From NCBI GenBank assembly GCA_030512335.1, contig JAULSU010000003.1, positions 2,666,001-2,730,000 on the forward strand: a stretch of DNA of 64,000 nucleotides. Reading direction: 5' to 3'. Made by a program: the position numbers and the translations under genes. The DNA comes from Immersiella caudata (Eukaryota; Ascomycota; Sordariomycetes; Sordariales; Lasiosphaeriaceae). The notes under the pieces were generated by a model, which made no database searches, had not been told where the DNA came from, and saw only the letters and a list, made by a program, of their open reading frames with translations. This document shows, one piece after another, positions 42,628-54,116 of the stretch (positions are counted from its first letter, which is position 1; the number at the start of each line of letters is the position of its first letter).

Positions 42628-45572
42628 ATGACGGGCAGGCGACACCACGCACGCCGGCGCGAGCCTCTGGGCGTTCCCACCGAGGACGAAGACTCGGCAA
42701 TTCACGACGGCGATGAGCCCTCGCAGTCGAGCTACTTTTCCGTGCCACCATCTCCGACCAGCCATCGAAGGCTGCATCCCAATATGAGCAGACGGCCCTC
42801 CAACTCAGATCTGCCCGACGAGAGGTCGCCCCTCTTGGCGGGCTCGCGCTCGCGCATCCGCATACAAAGCACCCATGGCTCACCCCGAGCTCCGCATCTG
42901 TCGAGGAACCAAAGCTACGCTGGTAGGTAGGAGGGAAATGAACTCCGCCGCTCTCTCTTCGCTGAGAAGTTTTACTGATGGTGCCTTACTACACACACAG
43001 ATAGCATCAGGAGCAGCCGCCACCACAGCCGTGCAAATTCGTGGGGCCAACGACTCTCTCGCGCCCTCGCCGACCGCCAGGAGTCGTCCATGGCCGAGTC
43101 CAAGGGCTCTCTATTTCCGGATGAACGCGTCTGGTACGATCAGTTCACCTCGACGGACTGGGTACACGACAGCATTGCCGATGCCTACCGCGTCAAAGCC
43201 CTTCGAAGCCGAAAGGATTTCTGGGGCCGTATCTATGTGCTGTGGGACAGTGCCCAGGGCTGGATTCTGAGCGCTCTCGTGGGTTTCGTTGTGGCCGTGT
43301 TAGCCTATGCCGTCAATATCTCTGAGGCGACCGCCTTTGACTTCAAGGATGGGTATTGCGCAAAGCATTGGTTTCTTAGTGAAAAGGTGAGGGTTGCAAA
43401 CGGGACGGAAAGTCTGTAGTGTCTGTGCTGATATATGTTCCGCAGAAATGCTGCACAAATGGCCCTTGTACGGACTGGAGGGAATGGGGCGAGGTCCTGA
43501 ACGGCTTCCCATTCGGACAGAAGTGGACCGAATACGTCATTTACGTCGCAGCCGTCATCATCCTCGCCAGTCTCTCGTGTCTGCTCACGTTGACCACCAA
43601 AACTGTCGTACCATCGGCTTACCGAATGGCAACACTAGACGAGAACCTGGCAGCACCTCCCGTATCTATCCAAGATGACAATGGATCGGACGAGCCCAGC
43701 ATCAGCCCTCGGCAGGCCCCCGAGGAGCCCGTCACACCTCCTATGATCTACTACTCGGCGGCTGGCAGCGGTGTTGCCGAGGTCCGGGTGATTCTCAGTG
43801 GCTTTGTCCTGCACGGATTCTTAGGTTTAAGGACGCTTATCATAAAGTCGATGGGCCTCGTCCTGAGTGTCGCCTCTGGCTTGAGCTTGGGAAAGGAAGG
43901 TCCTTATGTTCACATTGCTACTTGCATTGGAAACATTGCGTGCCGCCTGTTTACCAAGTACGACCGCAACGACGGAAAACGCCGCGAGGTTCTCTCGGCT
44001 GCGGCTGCGGCTGGTGTTGCTGTCGCTTTCGGTGCTCCCCTGGGCGGCGTGCTCTTTGGGCTCGAGGAAGTTGCGTACTTCTTTCCAGCGAAGACGCTTT
44101 TCCGAACATTCTTCTGCTGCATCACGGCTGCTCTGACGCTGAAATTCCTGAATCCATACGGAACCCACAAGATTGTCATGTTCCAGGTCAAGTACGTCAT
44201 TGATTGGGAGTACTTTGAGCTCGGAAGTTTCATCCTTGTTGGCGTCCTCGGCGGAGCAGCTGGTGCTCTGTTTATTAAGGCTTCACGACGATGGGCCAAA
44301 ACATTCCGTCGCATCCCTGCCATCAAGAAGTATCCTCTGCTGGAGGTCGTTCTGGTTGCGCTTGTTACTGGGCTCATTGGATATTGGAATGTTCTCACCA
44401 AGCTACCTGTGGCGAAGCTACTTTACAACTTGGCAGCCCCCTGCGATGATCGAGATAACGACTTGGAAGACTTGGGTATCTGCCCGGAGACCATCGACCA
44501 GATACCCCATGCCCTCAGTCTGCTCTTGTCGGCCTTCTTGGTCAAGGGTTTGTTGACCATCATCACATTCGGTATCAAGGTCCCAGCTGGTATCTACGTC
44601 CCCTCCATGGTTGTTGGTGGTTTGATGGGGCGAACAGTTGGCCACTGTGTACAGTGGCTTGTGATGGCGTTCCCAACCTGGAGCATTTGGAGCAACTGCG
44701 TCAAGCTGTCACCAACGACTTGTATTCAGCCCGGCGTGTACGGCCTCATCGCTGCAGGCTCGACCATGTGCGGAGTTACTCGGTTGTCGGTTACCCTTGC
44801 AGTCATCCTTTTTGAACTGACGGGGAGTCTCGACTACGTCTTGCCCTTCTCGCTGGCTATCCTTATAGCCAAGTGGACGGCAGACGCGATAGAGCCTCTC
44901 AGTATCTATGTATGCTGCGCCACTTAAACGCTGTCGAATCGCATTTGCTAACAAATTGTAGGATCTCCTCACTGAGATGAACTCATACCCATTCCTCAAC
45001 AACAAACATAAGCCAATCTTCACTTCCGACTTGGCCGACATTGTTCCTCGGGTACGCAAGGAGAGGATTATTGATATCACAAACTCGCCAGTCGTTCCAG
45101 CATCTAGCCTGCGTATCAAACTTGAGCTGTTGCACAAGGCTGGTGAGCTTGATGGTGGGTTGCCCATCATTCGGGATGAAATTCTAGTTGGACTCATCCC
45201 GGCGCCTGATCTGGAGTATGCCTTAGACAACCTGCCGGACGAGGGCTCCGGTCTATGCCTGATGGCAAACGTTCCCAGCATCGATGACTCGGACGATGGG
45301 TCACCCGACCCAAGTGATTTCACACCCTTTATTGATCCGGTACGTACAACAATTTTCCCGACTTCGTTGATGGAACTGTGCTGACCAAAGACACACAGGC
45401 TCCTATCGCCTTGGATATCAGGTCCCCGATGGACCTGGTGTATGAGTGCTTTGTAAAGCTTGGCCTGCGCTACATCTGCGTTCTCCGTGATGGTCGCTTT
45501 GCTGGTATGGCGCACAAAAAGACGTTTGTGAAGTATGTGCGTGAGTTGGAAGAGAAGGAGAGCGCCGCGTGA
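42628..45572 (+). CDS. CLC chloride channel/transporter (Gef1-like)
   Basis: Five exons, 42628-42922, 43001-43386, 43446-44909, 44962-45339 and 45399-45572, give 898 aa. About 100 residues of basic, Ser-rich cytosolic N-terminus precede the membrane core. CLC signatures are YYSAAGSGVAEVR (selectivity loop; GSG-x-x-E form), SLGKEGPYVH with the gating Glu, FGAPLGGVLFGLEEV with the inner proton Glu, and KVPAGIYVPSM. Both glutamates suggest a chloride/proton exchanger rather than a pure channel. Two cytosolic CBS segments follow, ending IRSPMDLVYECFVKLGLRY and a short charged tail. Such proteins work in Golgi/endosome or plasma membranes and affect ion and copper homeostasis. Introns are 52-78 nt. 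Confidence 0.92.
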
Positions 45573-46092
45573 GCATTTTCCGGATGCATTGGCTACTACC
45601 TAGATGGCGACAACGCTTTCATCTTTGAGTTGGGCTTTCGTCTGGCTTCCAAGGGGTTGTATATTCTTTTTTTTTCTCCTGTAATTGGTACCCAACGCGA
45701 AGACTCATGAGTTAGGTTTAGCATACGGCGTTGGAGGCTTGTCTACGTCTTGTAGACATTGTTGCATTTTACTGCCTGTGGGGCTGCACTGGATTGGCAA
45801 GACTGCAGTTTGATAATATATCATCAGAGGAATTCCATCAGTTTTGGGTCGCACAAGCAACACAGAAATTCAACTTGAATGTCTGATGTGAGTGTTGGGT
45901 GTTGAACAAGGATAGCGGAGCTCCATATAGGGCAAGTCAAAGTTGTTCAACATGAAACCGGGATACAAGAGGTAAAACATGTGCAGACTTTCCGGTCTAA
46001 AGCGGCCTCCCATACTCCGATCGACTACGTGCCAGACCCCTGCGTCGTTCCCCTTACATACATACGACATTTTGAATATACATCGTCTTTTT
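45573..46092. other. Convergent 3' region, CLC / dehydrogenase
   Basis: Half a kilobase between two stops on opposite strands; T-runs and AT-rich 3' UTR-like sequence, no gene. Confidence 0.45.
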
Positions 46093-47844
46093 CTAGATAT
46101 ATTTGTACGGGTTCATGATACCCTTAGGATCATAAAGCCTCTTAATTTGCTTCATCAGCCCAACCATTGTCGGGTTACGGCTGTAGCCAATGTACTTCTT
46201 CTTGGCCAAGCCGAGACCGTGTTCAGCACTGATGCTGCCCTGGCGCTCGGCGATCCATTCGTAGATGAAAGGCTCGAGGACCTGCTCCACGCGGGCGTCG
46301 AAGCGGCGCGTGGAGATGTTGAGGTGGAGGTTGGAGTCGCCCATGTGGCCGTAGCCGACGACGGCGCGGACGGGATGTTCCTCGCCATCACCGAGGAGGC
46401 CAGCTTCAGCAACGCGAGCGCGTGTGTCTTCAACCAGTTGATACATTTGGGAGAGGGGGATGGAGACGTCGTACTTGTAGACGCCGCCGAGGTGGCCCAG
46501 GGCTTCTGTGATGCCCTCGCGCCAGGACCAGAGGGAGCGGAGCTGGGTCTCGTCTTGGGCGAGGGTGCCGTCGGCGACAATACCCTGCTCCATTACGGAC
46601 TCGAGAAAGTTCTGGAGCTTCTCAGAGTCGTGGTCAACGTTGGAGCCAGACGTCTCGATTAGGCAGTAAAAGGGGTATGGAGATTCGAGAGGGCGCTTGC
46701 TCCCTGTGACCTGGTGCACGAGCGCTTGGCTGCCCTCGTCCATCAATTCGAAGGCCGACAGGATCTCGGAGAGCTGGCTCTTAGCCTCACGGAAGGCGCG
46801 CTGGCAGTTTTCATAGGACGCGAGGCCGAATAAGGCGACGTTCTGCGCCGCCGGTCGTTGTGGGCACTGAATCGAGACCTTGGTGATGACACCGATGGTA
46901 CCCTCGGCGCCGATGAAGAGCTGCTTGAGGTCGTAGCCGGTATTGTTCTTGCGTAGACGTGACAAGTCGTCGACAACAGTTCCGTCCGGAAGGACAGCCT
47001 CGACGCCGAGTACTGTGCCGTGGAGGCTGCCGTAACGGAGCAGACGGAGCCCGCCGGCATTGGTCGCCAGATTGCCACCGAGCTGGCACGAACCCTTGGC
47101 ACCGAGATCAAGCGGGAAGATGTACCCGCGCTCGGCGAGATACTGATCTGCCACCTCAAGAATGACACCGGCCCCGGCCACCAATGTTCCGCTGACCTCG
47201 TCGAATTCGAGGATCTGATTCATACGTCCCAGGCTGAGCACGATCTCGTCAAAGACTGGTACCGACCCGCCCACCAACCCCGTGTTGCCACCCTGAGGCA
47301 CAACGGCAAGGAGATTATCATTGCAGTACTTGAGAATCTTGCTGACTTCCTCTGTTGATGACGGCTTGAGCACTAGTTGGCAGTGGCCACGGTACTTGCG
47401 CATCCAGTCGCTGTTGAATGGGGCCAAATCGTCCGCGGCCTCTCCTGTCACACCGTCGATGAGGGCAGAGCCATTGCCGCCGAGTAACCTCCTGAAATAA
47501 GCAACGTGGTCGGGGGTTAGGCTTGCAAATCGCTCATCCCGCTTGATTTCCGGGTACTTGGTGCTGGTGAAGTCATCCTTGGACTGTGCCTGGCGGACAG
47601 ACGCTGTGGCTTTCAGCGGCCTTGGTTGAGAGCTGCTGAAGCATCTTCTGGATCCTGACGCCGCCGACGCCTTGGCTGCTGTGCGGGCGAGTGAGGATGC
47701 CTGTGACCTCGATGACTGCCTGCCCAACTCAAAGGAAGTGGTTCTGGTCAGTTGCCTCAGAACTGGTGTAAGTGGTTGACGGCACGTCATTGTTGAGCTT
47801 TTCAAGACCGGATTTCGGAGATGTTGCGCTAATCCAAAATTCAC
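46093..47844 (-). CDS. Mitochondrial D-lactate / D-2-hydroxyglutarate dehydrogenase
   Basis: A single exon of 583 aa. The first 75 or so residues are rich in Arg, Ser and Ala and almost free of acidic residues, a typical mitochondrial presequence; a second in-frame ATG lies at 47790 (MTCRQP). The FAD-binding PCMH domain shows VVPQGGNTGLVGGSVPVFDE and GSCQLGGNLATNAGGLRLLR, and the C-terminal domain shows VVGYGHMGDSNLHLN and SISAEHGLGLAKK with metal-ligand histidines. This is the Dld2/Dld3/D2HGDH family, which oxidises D-2-hydroxyacids and passes electrons to cytochrome c or to another acceptor. Whether lactate or hydroxyglutarate is preferred cannot be told from motifs. Confidence 0.88.
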   Translation of the reverse strand: MNFGLAQHLRNPVLKSSTMTCRQPLTPVLRQLTRTTSFELGRQSSRSQASSLARTAAKASAASGSRRCFSSSQPRPLKATASVRQAQSKDDFTSTKYPEIKRDERFASLTPDHVAYFRRLLGGNGSALIDGVTGEAADDLAPFNSDWMRKYRGHCQLVLKPSSTEEVSKILKYCNDNLLAVVPQGGNTGLVGGSVPVFDEIVLSLGRMNQILEFDEVSGTLVAGAGVILEVADQYLAERGYIFPLDLGAKGSCQLGGNLATNAGGLRLLRYGSLHGTVLGVEAVLPDGTVVDDLSRLRKNNTGYDLKQLFIGAEGTIGVITKVSIQCPQRPAAQNVALFGLASYENCQRAFREAKSQLSEILSAFELMDEGSQALVHQVTGSKRPLESPYPFYCLIETSGSNVDHDSEKLQNFLESVMEQGIVADGTLAQDETQLRSLWSWREGITEALGHLGGVYKYDVSIPLSQMYQLVEDTRARVAEAGLLGDGEEHPVRAVVGYGHMGDSNLHLNISTRRFDARVEQVLEPFIYEWIAERQGSISAEHGLGLAKKKYIGYSRNPTMVGLMKQIKRLYDPKGIMNPYKYI

Positions 47845-48319
47845 AATCGGAAGCCTCCAGAGCCACGCGAACCTTCTGGGGATTTCAGAGGATTTGCACA
47901 GTGCCCACGTCTACAACGGGTCTGGATATCGTTGCAGGGGTGAGGCAGGTAGAGTTGGAATCAATGAGTGAAATGCACCGATGCCGAGATCAACGCCGGT
48001 TTACGGAGCGAAGAGATGTTTTGCACGGCAGCTGCTGTCGGCCCGTCATTGTCCCGCGTGAAAGTGGACCTTAGCTCCGCGCTTGGAGGCCCGAGCTTGG
48101 GAGCTACGACCCGGAGCCTGTCAGCCGCGTAGCTGTGCAGCCTGGCGACGAGCTTCAACACCAAACCGCAAACCGCAAACCGCAAACCAGCATCTCGATC
48201 ACGATCCACCCGACGCATTCACCACCTCTTCCCCCACCTGATCCAAACTGCTCACGCTGCGAGCAACTATACCACGGTCGATTGTTGTTTTCGTTTTCGC
48301 ACACACCTAGCCAGTAGCC
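47845..48319. promoter_or_regulatory. Divergent promoter, dehydrogenase / Pre6
   Basis: 475 bp between divergent starts. It contains a heptamer repeat (AAACCGC, three full copies plus a partial one, 48163-48188) about 135-155 bp upstream of the proteasome gene. No gene is seen. Confidence 0.45.
48163..48188. repeat. AAACCGC heptamer repeat in a proteasome promoter
   Basis: Three full copies and a fourth partial copy in tandem. The position upstream of the proteasome gene start raises the possibility of clustered regulator sites, but no known factor is assigned. Confidence 0.7.
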
Positions 48320-49342
48320 ATGGCGTCTGGATACGATAGAGCTCTCTCAGGTTTGTGCTCCCCAAGCTCTCTGTGGGCATGTTTCGTTGCTAACCAAGGC
48401 GGAGCACAGTCTTCAGGTTTGTCGCGTCCGAGGTCGACGAGCAGAATTGCAACTAAAAACACTACAGCCCCGACGGACATGTGTTCCAGGTCGAGTATGC
48501 GGGCGAAGCAGTAAAGAGAGGTGAGCTCCCGATGCGTGAAGATATCCTTACTGGCGGCCGTAACTAAGTTGATCGCAAAAGGTACCTGCGCCGTAGGCGT
48601 CAAGGGCAAGGACGTCGTTGTTCTTGGCTGCGAGAAGCGTTCGGCGATGAAGCTTCAAGATACCCGCATCACGCCGTCCAAGATCGGCCTCATCGACACC
48701 CATGTTTGCCTGGCTTTTGCAGGTCTCAACGCCGACGCGCGCATCCTCGTCGACAGGGCCCGGTTAGAGGCCCAGTCCCACCGCCTCAACCTCGAGGACC
48801 CAGTCACAATCGAGTACATCACCAAGTACGTCGCGGGCGTGCAGCAGCGATACACACAGGCTGGCGGTGTTCGACCTTTCGGTCTCAGCACCCTGATCGT
48901 TGGCTTTGACAGCGGCAGCAAGATCCCCAGGCTGTACCAGACTGAGCCATCTGGAATCTACTCGGCATGGTACGCAGTCGCAGGCCCTACTAACAGCAAT
49001 GAGTTGGGCTGACAGTTTCATAGGAAGGCGAATGCGATCGGCCGTTCGAGCAAGACCGTTCGGGAGTTCCTCGAGCGCAACTACAAGGAGGATATGGACC
49101 GGGAGGCTACTATCCGCCTGGCCATCAAGTCTCTGCTGGAAGTTGTGCAGACGGGTGCAAAGAACATTGAGATCTCCATTATGGCCCCCGGCAAGACTGT
49201 CGAGACGTTGCCGGTGGAGGAAATCGAGAACTACGTCAAGACCATCGAGCAAGAGAAGCAAGAGGAGGCGGCGAAGAAGAAGACCGGGAGGACCCCAGGA
49301 ACTGGGACAGCCGCCATATTGACTAGGACCCAGGACGAGTAA
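48320..49342 (+). CDS. PRE6: 20S proteasome subunit alpha-4 (Pre6)
   Basis: Five exons, 48320-48350, a 7-nt micro-exon 48410-48416 (TCTTCAG), 48468-48520, 48582-48969 and 49024-49342, give 265 aa. Only with the micro-exon does the protein read MASGYDRALSVFSPDGHVFQ, the invariant alpha-subunit N-terminus (YDRALS-x-FSPDGHxFQVEYA). Other hallmarks are GTCAVGVKGKDVVVLGCEKR, KLQDTRITPSKI, VQQRYTQAGGVRPFG and YQTEPSGIYS. The subunit is part of the outer ring of the 20S core particle and has no catalytic Thr. The C-terminus is a Lys/Glu-rich helix (EQEKQEEAAKKK) with a short extra tail. Introns are 51-61 nt with canonical ends; both introns around the micro-exon use GTTTGT donors. Confidence 0.93.
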
Positions 49343-49617
49343 GATGAGGCGCGGGACCAGGATTGGGGTTAGGACAACAATGGCTAGCAGTCAAACATTC
49401 CTGATTGGGACGAGGGGAGCGGCGATGTGGCGTGTATGAATAAACCAAATAAATACCAGCGATCATGGGCATGGGCGAGTCGGATGATTTAGAGCCGGAC
49501 AACCGGAGTCGTATGGTCATGAGTATTTAGAGTTACGTCTCCCTATTCGACCTGCCTGGGTATCGTCGTCGTCGTTGTTGAACTAACACATCCTCTCGTA
49601 CCCCTTCCCCTACTACT

Positions 49618-50137
49618 CTAACCCAGCTTATCAGCATCCAGATCAGGATCGAAGATGGTCACTGGCTGCTGTTTGTTGGAAGGCTTGATTCTGTCGTCCT
49701 TGATCATGCGGTTGTCAACCCGCACATCGTCACCCTCTACCGTGATCGCGGCCTTGGGCGTCTTTGCCTCGATCACGAAGTGGTTATCGCAGTGCGGGCA
49801 GTACTCGTCGGCCTCCTCGAACTCTTGTGCGTCTTTTCGGAAGCACTTTTTGCACTTCTTGCATGCGAACGTCATGTCGAATTTCTGAAGGAGGGGATGG
49901 TTTTCGGACTCTTGGTGGCACTCGACACAGTCAAACCATTTTCGGCCTGTAATTATCAGAAGGCGGGGCGCCGGGTTTCAGTTGGGGGTCTTGGTAGAGG
50001 GAGTGGATTCTAGGTGAGCGTTGTGCGTACAGCATGGGGACCGGATCGAGACCTGAGCATTGAGAATATGTTTGCTGGAGGGGCGGGTGTCAGGTTGGGT
50101 CTTGAGATTTCAAGAAAAGGACAGGGACTTACCACAT
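49618..50137 (-). CDS. CHY-type zinc finger protein (Hot13-like)
   Basis: Three exons, 50137-50133 (only ATGTG), 50074-50031 and 49946-49618, give 125 aa. The joined N-terminus reads MCKHILNAQVSIRSPCCRKW and continues FDCVECHQESENHPLLQ, then CKKCKKCFRKD and YCPHCDNHF. These Cys/His clusters match CHY zinc fingers; in yeast the small CHY protein Hot13 acts in the mitochondrial intermembrane space on Tim protein assembly. No presequence is visible. The tail (IFDPDLDADKLG) is acidic. Both introns (58 and 84 nt) have GT/AG ends and are needed to keep the cysteine pattern in frame. Convergent with PRE6 (275 bp between). Confidence 0.8.
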
Positions 50138-51268
50138 TATGAATTGTGACTATGTCTTTGTCGAGCTGGCAGCTATGCTGTGCGTAGTGGTCGTTTCAGT
50201 ATTGCTTATAACGCGGGAAATGGCGGGATGTCGACTGTTGGCGAATGTCGTCGACTTTTGGCGGCGAGGGGCACTACACCATGGGCAAGCTACTGCGGGG
50301 GTTGCTTTGTTTTTTTGTGGGTCAACGTCGGGACTGATCAGTACCTACACAGTAGCGCCCTGGGGAGCCACCAAGTCAAGCCTCGAACTCCACAGAAGCA
50401 CAACAGCCACTCTCAGCCAGTGCCGCCCGGCTTTCCACTCCGAGGGGCCACCTCTGATGAAACAATGCAATTGCCCAGGCCGCCGCTTCTTGCAGACGTC
50501 TTCAGCGCGTCGCTTCTCCTCTCCCACTCCTTAATGCCACCATCTTTCCATCACGGCGCATGAAGCTTCGTTTCGGCTCTCCAGACGCCCGTCTAGTGGC
50601 GGGCCTTCCCATCGGCTACGAGACAACCCAGTCGATCCCGGTCCTCACAGCTTGATTTGATTAGACTTAACCCATCCGAACTTTACTTCCCTCCTGCACC
50701 ACACATTCGGTACGCCGTGGAACTGGAACTGGCAAGCACAGTGTGCCGCTTCGTTCACATTCCCCGTCAGCCAGGCGGGTCGTGTGCCGCCTAGACCCAG
50801 TCGCTTGGCTCCAACTTTCTCTCTCCTGATCCTTATCCCGGAGTTTCACACCAGCAGTAGCGGGCTGGCACGAGGTGGCATACGTCCACGTATGCAAAAT
50901 CCGCTACGACTGCTATTGCAGAAGCCTGGTGCACGCACCCCTCTGCGCCCTTGTGAACCGTGTCTGGGGCCGAGACTTGGCTTGCATCAATCCAGATCCA
51001 CACCTTAATTCTATCCCTGGGCATTCTCGAACAACAAACAGCCTACGTCTTCCCTCGGGAATATCTTGCTGCGTCGCGGCTGCACACCTGACGCTGGTCG
51101 TTGTCGTTCTCAGCCCGATGGGTTGTTTCGCTGCCGCCTGCGTTACTTAACTTGAGGTTGTCCTTCGCTTAATCTCCCTCTCACACGATACTTCGTCCAC
51201 TCGCTCTCCCGCTCGACACTCTCTCGCGACACCAATCGGTGCTCCTCTTTACATGATTCGATTCCACA
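50138..51268. promoter_or_regulatory. Divergent region CHY gene / PH gene
   Basis: About 1.1 kb, no supported gene. The plus strand turns pyrimidine-rich from about 51160 (TCTCCCTCTCACACG), as expected for the leader of the PH gene. Confidence 0.4.
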
Positions 51269-52566
51269 ATGGCGGAAGTGCAGTCACAACCCACCAGTCT
51301 ACCTGTCGACGCCAAGCATGTCCGTTTAGCGATCCCACCCTCGTCTCTCGCCATGCCGGCCATCTCTAGCCGGCTGAGGAACCGCCTTGGCCTGGATGCA
51401 TTCTCTCCTGTCAACCAGAACGGCAGCTTCGAGTTTGACCGGGTTATCAAAAGCGGCTATGTGCAAAAGAGGACGTCCAAGACGAAGGTAGGCCGTCGAG
51501 CAATTGCGTGTGCGACGGAGCGACGGTTTCTGACGAAGCGGCACAGGCATGGCGAACAATATTCTTGGTTTTGCGGCCGAACACGCTTTCCATCTACAAG
51601 TCGGACAAGGAAGAGAAGCTTCGTCACAAAGTCGACCTGGCGGATTTGACGGCGGTAACGCTCCTGAAGGACCCCAAGAACAAACGACAAAACGTCTTTG
51701 GTCTGTTCTCGCCGTCGAAGAACTTCCATTTCCAAGCTCCTACCGTCGAAGATGCCCAGGCCTGGGTGGACCTCATCAGAAAAGACGCCAGGATAGAGGA
51801 GGAAGAGGAAGAGATGTTTTTGGCAAGCCCAATCATGCGCCGCGAGTCTTTTCTTGGAACAGCTGCCCTCAACCCCGACCCCCGCCGCGGTGTCACTGAA
51901 GTTGATCGACTGGCATCGAGTTCTCCTGAACCGTCCCAGCTCCAGTCTCGCGCCGGACCACGACCGTCTGTGTCAGCATCAGGACGTCGACCATCCCAAA
52001 TCGAGTCTTCGGGTATGTCGGGGACAGAGCTCGCATCCCACTCGGACTTCTCCGATTCTGAGATGCACAGGATCCCTGGCGCGTCTTTCGAAAGTCTCTC
52101 AGTCCAGTCGCCTTCCGGCACCATCGTGCAGGGGCGAGCGCCTCTCGAAGCAGTCAACAACGGTCAGGTTGGCGGGACCCATGTTGAGACCGATCCTGAC
52201 CGGGTCATCTGGCAGGGCTGGCTTGGGTTTCTGCGAAGCAAGGGCGGCGTTCGCCAATGGAAGAAATCATGGGCTGTCCTCCGACCAAGGAACTTGATTC
52301 TTTACAAGAACGACTCCGAATCATCGGTCCTGTTCATCGTCTACCTATCTTCGATCGTGAACGTCGTCGACATCGATCCGATGAGCCGAACCAGGACGCA
52401 TTGCTTGCAGATCATCACGGACGAGAAGAGCTACAAGTTCTGCGCCAAGGATGAGGAGGAGCTGGTCCAGTGTCTAGGAGCCTTCAAAAGTTTGCTGGCC
52501 AAGCGTCGTGAACTTGAAGCCAAGGCAGCAGCAGCGAAGGCAGCGGCCGCGGGTGATTCGGTCTGA
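51269..52566 (+). CDS. Tandem PH-domain protein (Opy1-like)
   Basis: Two exons, 51269-51487 and 51547-52566, give 412 aa. The 59-nt intron (GTAGGC to CACAG) joins VQKRTSKTK to AWRTIFLVLRPNTLSIYKSD inside the first PH domain (about residues 60-170, with the invariant Trp in AQAWVDLI). A Ser/Pro-rich linker follows, then a second PH domain (about residues 295-400: WQGWLGFLRSKGGVRQWKKS ... FCAKDEEELVQCL). The C-terminus is an Ala-rich helix. Two PH domains and no other domain resemble yeast Opy1, a phosphoinositide-binding regulator of PI(4,5)P2 synthesis at the plasma membrane. Orthology is inferred from architecture only. Confidence 0.82.
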
Positions 52567-54116
52567 GCGACGAACTCGTCAGGCGGACGTCCGGTTAGCT
52601 TGGGAAATCGGCGCATTCACTATTCACTGTTTGGAGAAAAAGAATACCCGGTGGACCTCGAGGCGGGAATGCCCGGGCCCATCATGTGCTGGCTTCAGCT
52701 CCTGTGGGTTTGTGGCTTGTAGGAGCCGCATCCTCGGCACTCATTTGTTTCCTTTTATTTAAGCTTCGACGATGACGACTTACGATACATGACGACAGCG
52801 GCTCACTTCACAAATATACTCTTTCTGAGCCACGACCAGAAAAAGAATTTAATAGTTATTCGTATTAATCACAATGTTCTGGGGTTGCTTTGCGGCCTGT
52901 CTTGAAACCCCAAGCGGTCTCGGTGTGGCAAAGTGCAGGTTGTCTGCTGTCAGGTGTCAGTTGTATACAGTTTGTTTGTGTCAAGGACACAGGCACCGAC
53001 GATATGTCTCGGGTGTGAAAATTTCGCCCATCGTCTGGCCAGGTCACGTCGCGAGGCAAATGCCCCTTTTTATGGAGGAGAAATGAAGGCCATTCAAGCC
53101 GAAGTTGGTCGGTCTGGGCAGAGGTCGAAGTTGAGGTCGCATTGGCCGACACTAAACGGCACCCCTGCGACACACTTCCCCACACAGCTGAGTTCTGGGC
53201 GCCTTCTCTCGCACCCAGCCGAGCTCGCCTAGGAGGGCGCCGCTGCAAGACACTGCACTCGTGCAAGCATCACTGATCATCAGGCGATGCCAGGCACGGC
53301 CAGCAGATTGGCCTAGTAGATCGTTGCCCATGCGCTCCGTCTCCGGGCCTGCACGCCAGCTAATAACCCAGACCCTCAAATGTTCCCCTTCGGTACCGGA
53401 CCCCGCTCTGATCAGCCCGTCATTCGCCGCCTCCGTCACTGGGACTGACACCCCATTTCGGCGTATTTGCGCTGGTCGCCAATCACAATGGGGAGTCACG
53501 GGTTAGGGAGAATGATATAGGGGATATAGGGGCCCTGAAGGGAGAAGAAGCCGGTTGGTTGAGGGCAACTTTGGAACGTTGGTTTTTTCGCCCCCGGGTA
53601 GATGGCTTTGGCATGGCGAGGACTCGGAGGAGTGTATTATTGGAGACGACCCTGGGTGAGTGGTGTTGTGGTAGCGTTGCCTCGGGGCTGGGGGTGCGTG
53701 ATGGTTCACCGAATGGGCACTTGCTGTTGCGATGTTGCTCAGATGGTGGGACCCCGTGGAAGGGGGGAAACGAGTGGGTTTTGCTTTGGGTTGTCTTGGT
53801 GGCGCTGGGCGTGATGTCAAAAGCGAGGGTTGTCCCTCCGTTCATGGTTTGATTATTTGTCCTTCTCTCGGTTCATTCTATCATTTACGCCATCTGTCTA
53901 CCCTACGCGCAAGTCTCTCGTTTATTCATTGGTGTTTGAGTCTTTATTACTTGGTGTTTGCTCCCTGTGCTGTGTCTTGTACGGCAAAGGCTGACTAGTG
54001 ACACCGTCGGCCTGTTTGTGGTTTCTTGTTTCTCTCTCGGTTACTTATAACCCTCATTGGGCCGGGCTGTATCGTCACTATCTTTCCTGGGGTTGTTGAT
54101 ATCTCATAACTCACCA
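52567..54116. promoter_or_regulatory. Intergenic and GH5 promoter region
   Basis: About 1.5 kb with no supported gene. A TATAA-like stretch at 54046-54050 lies about 70 bp before the GH5 ATG, and the segment from about 53850 is pyrimidine-rich on the plus strand. Confidence 0.4.
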
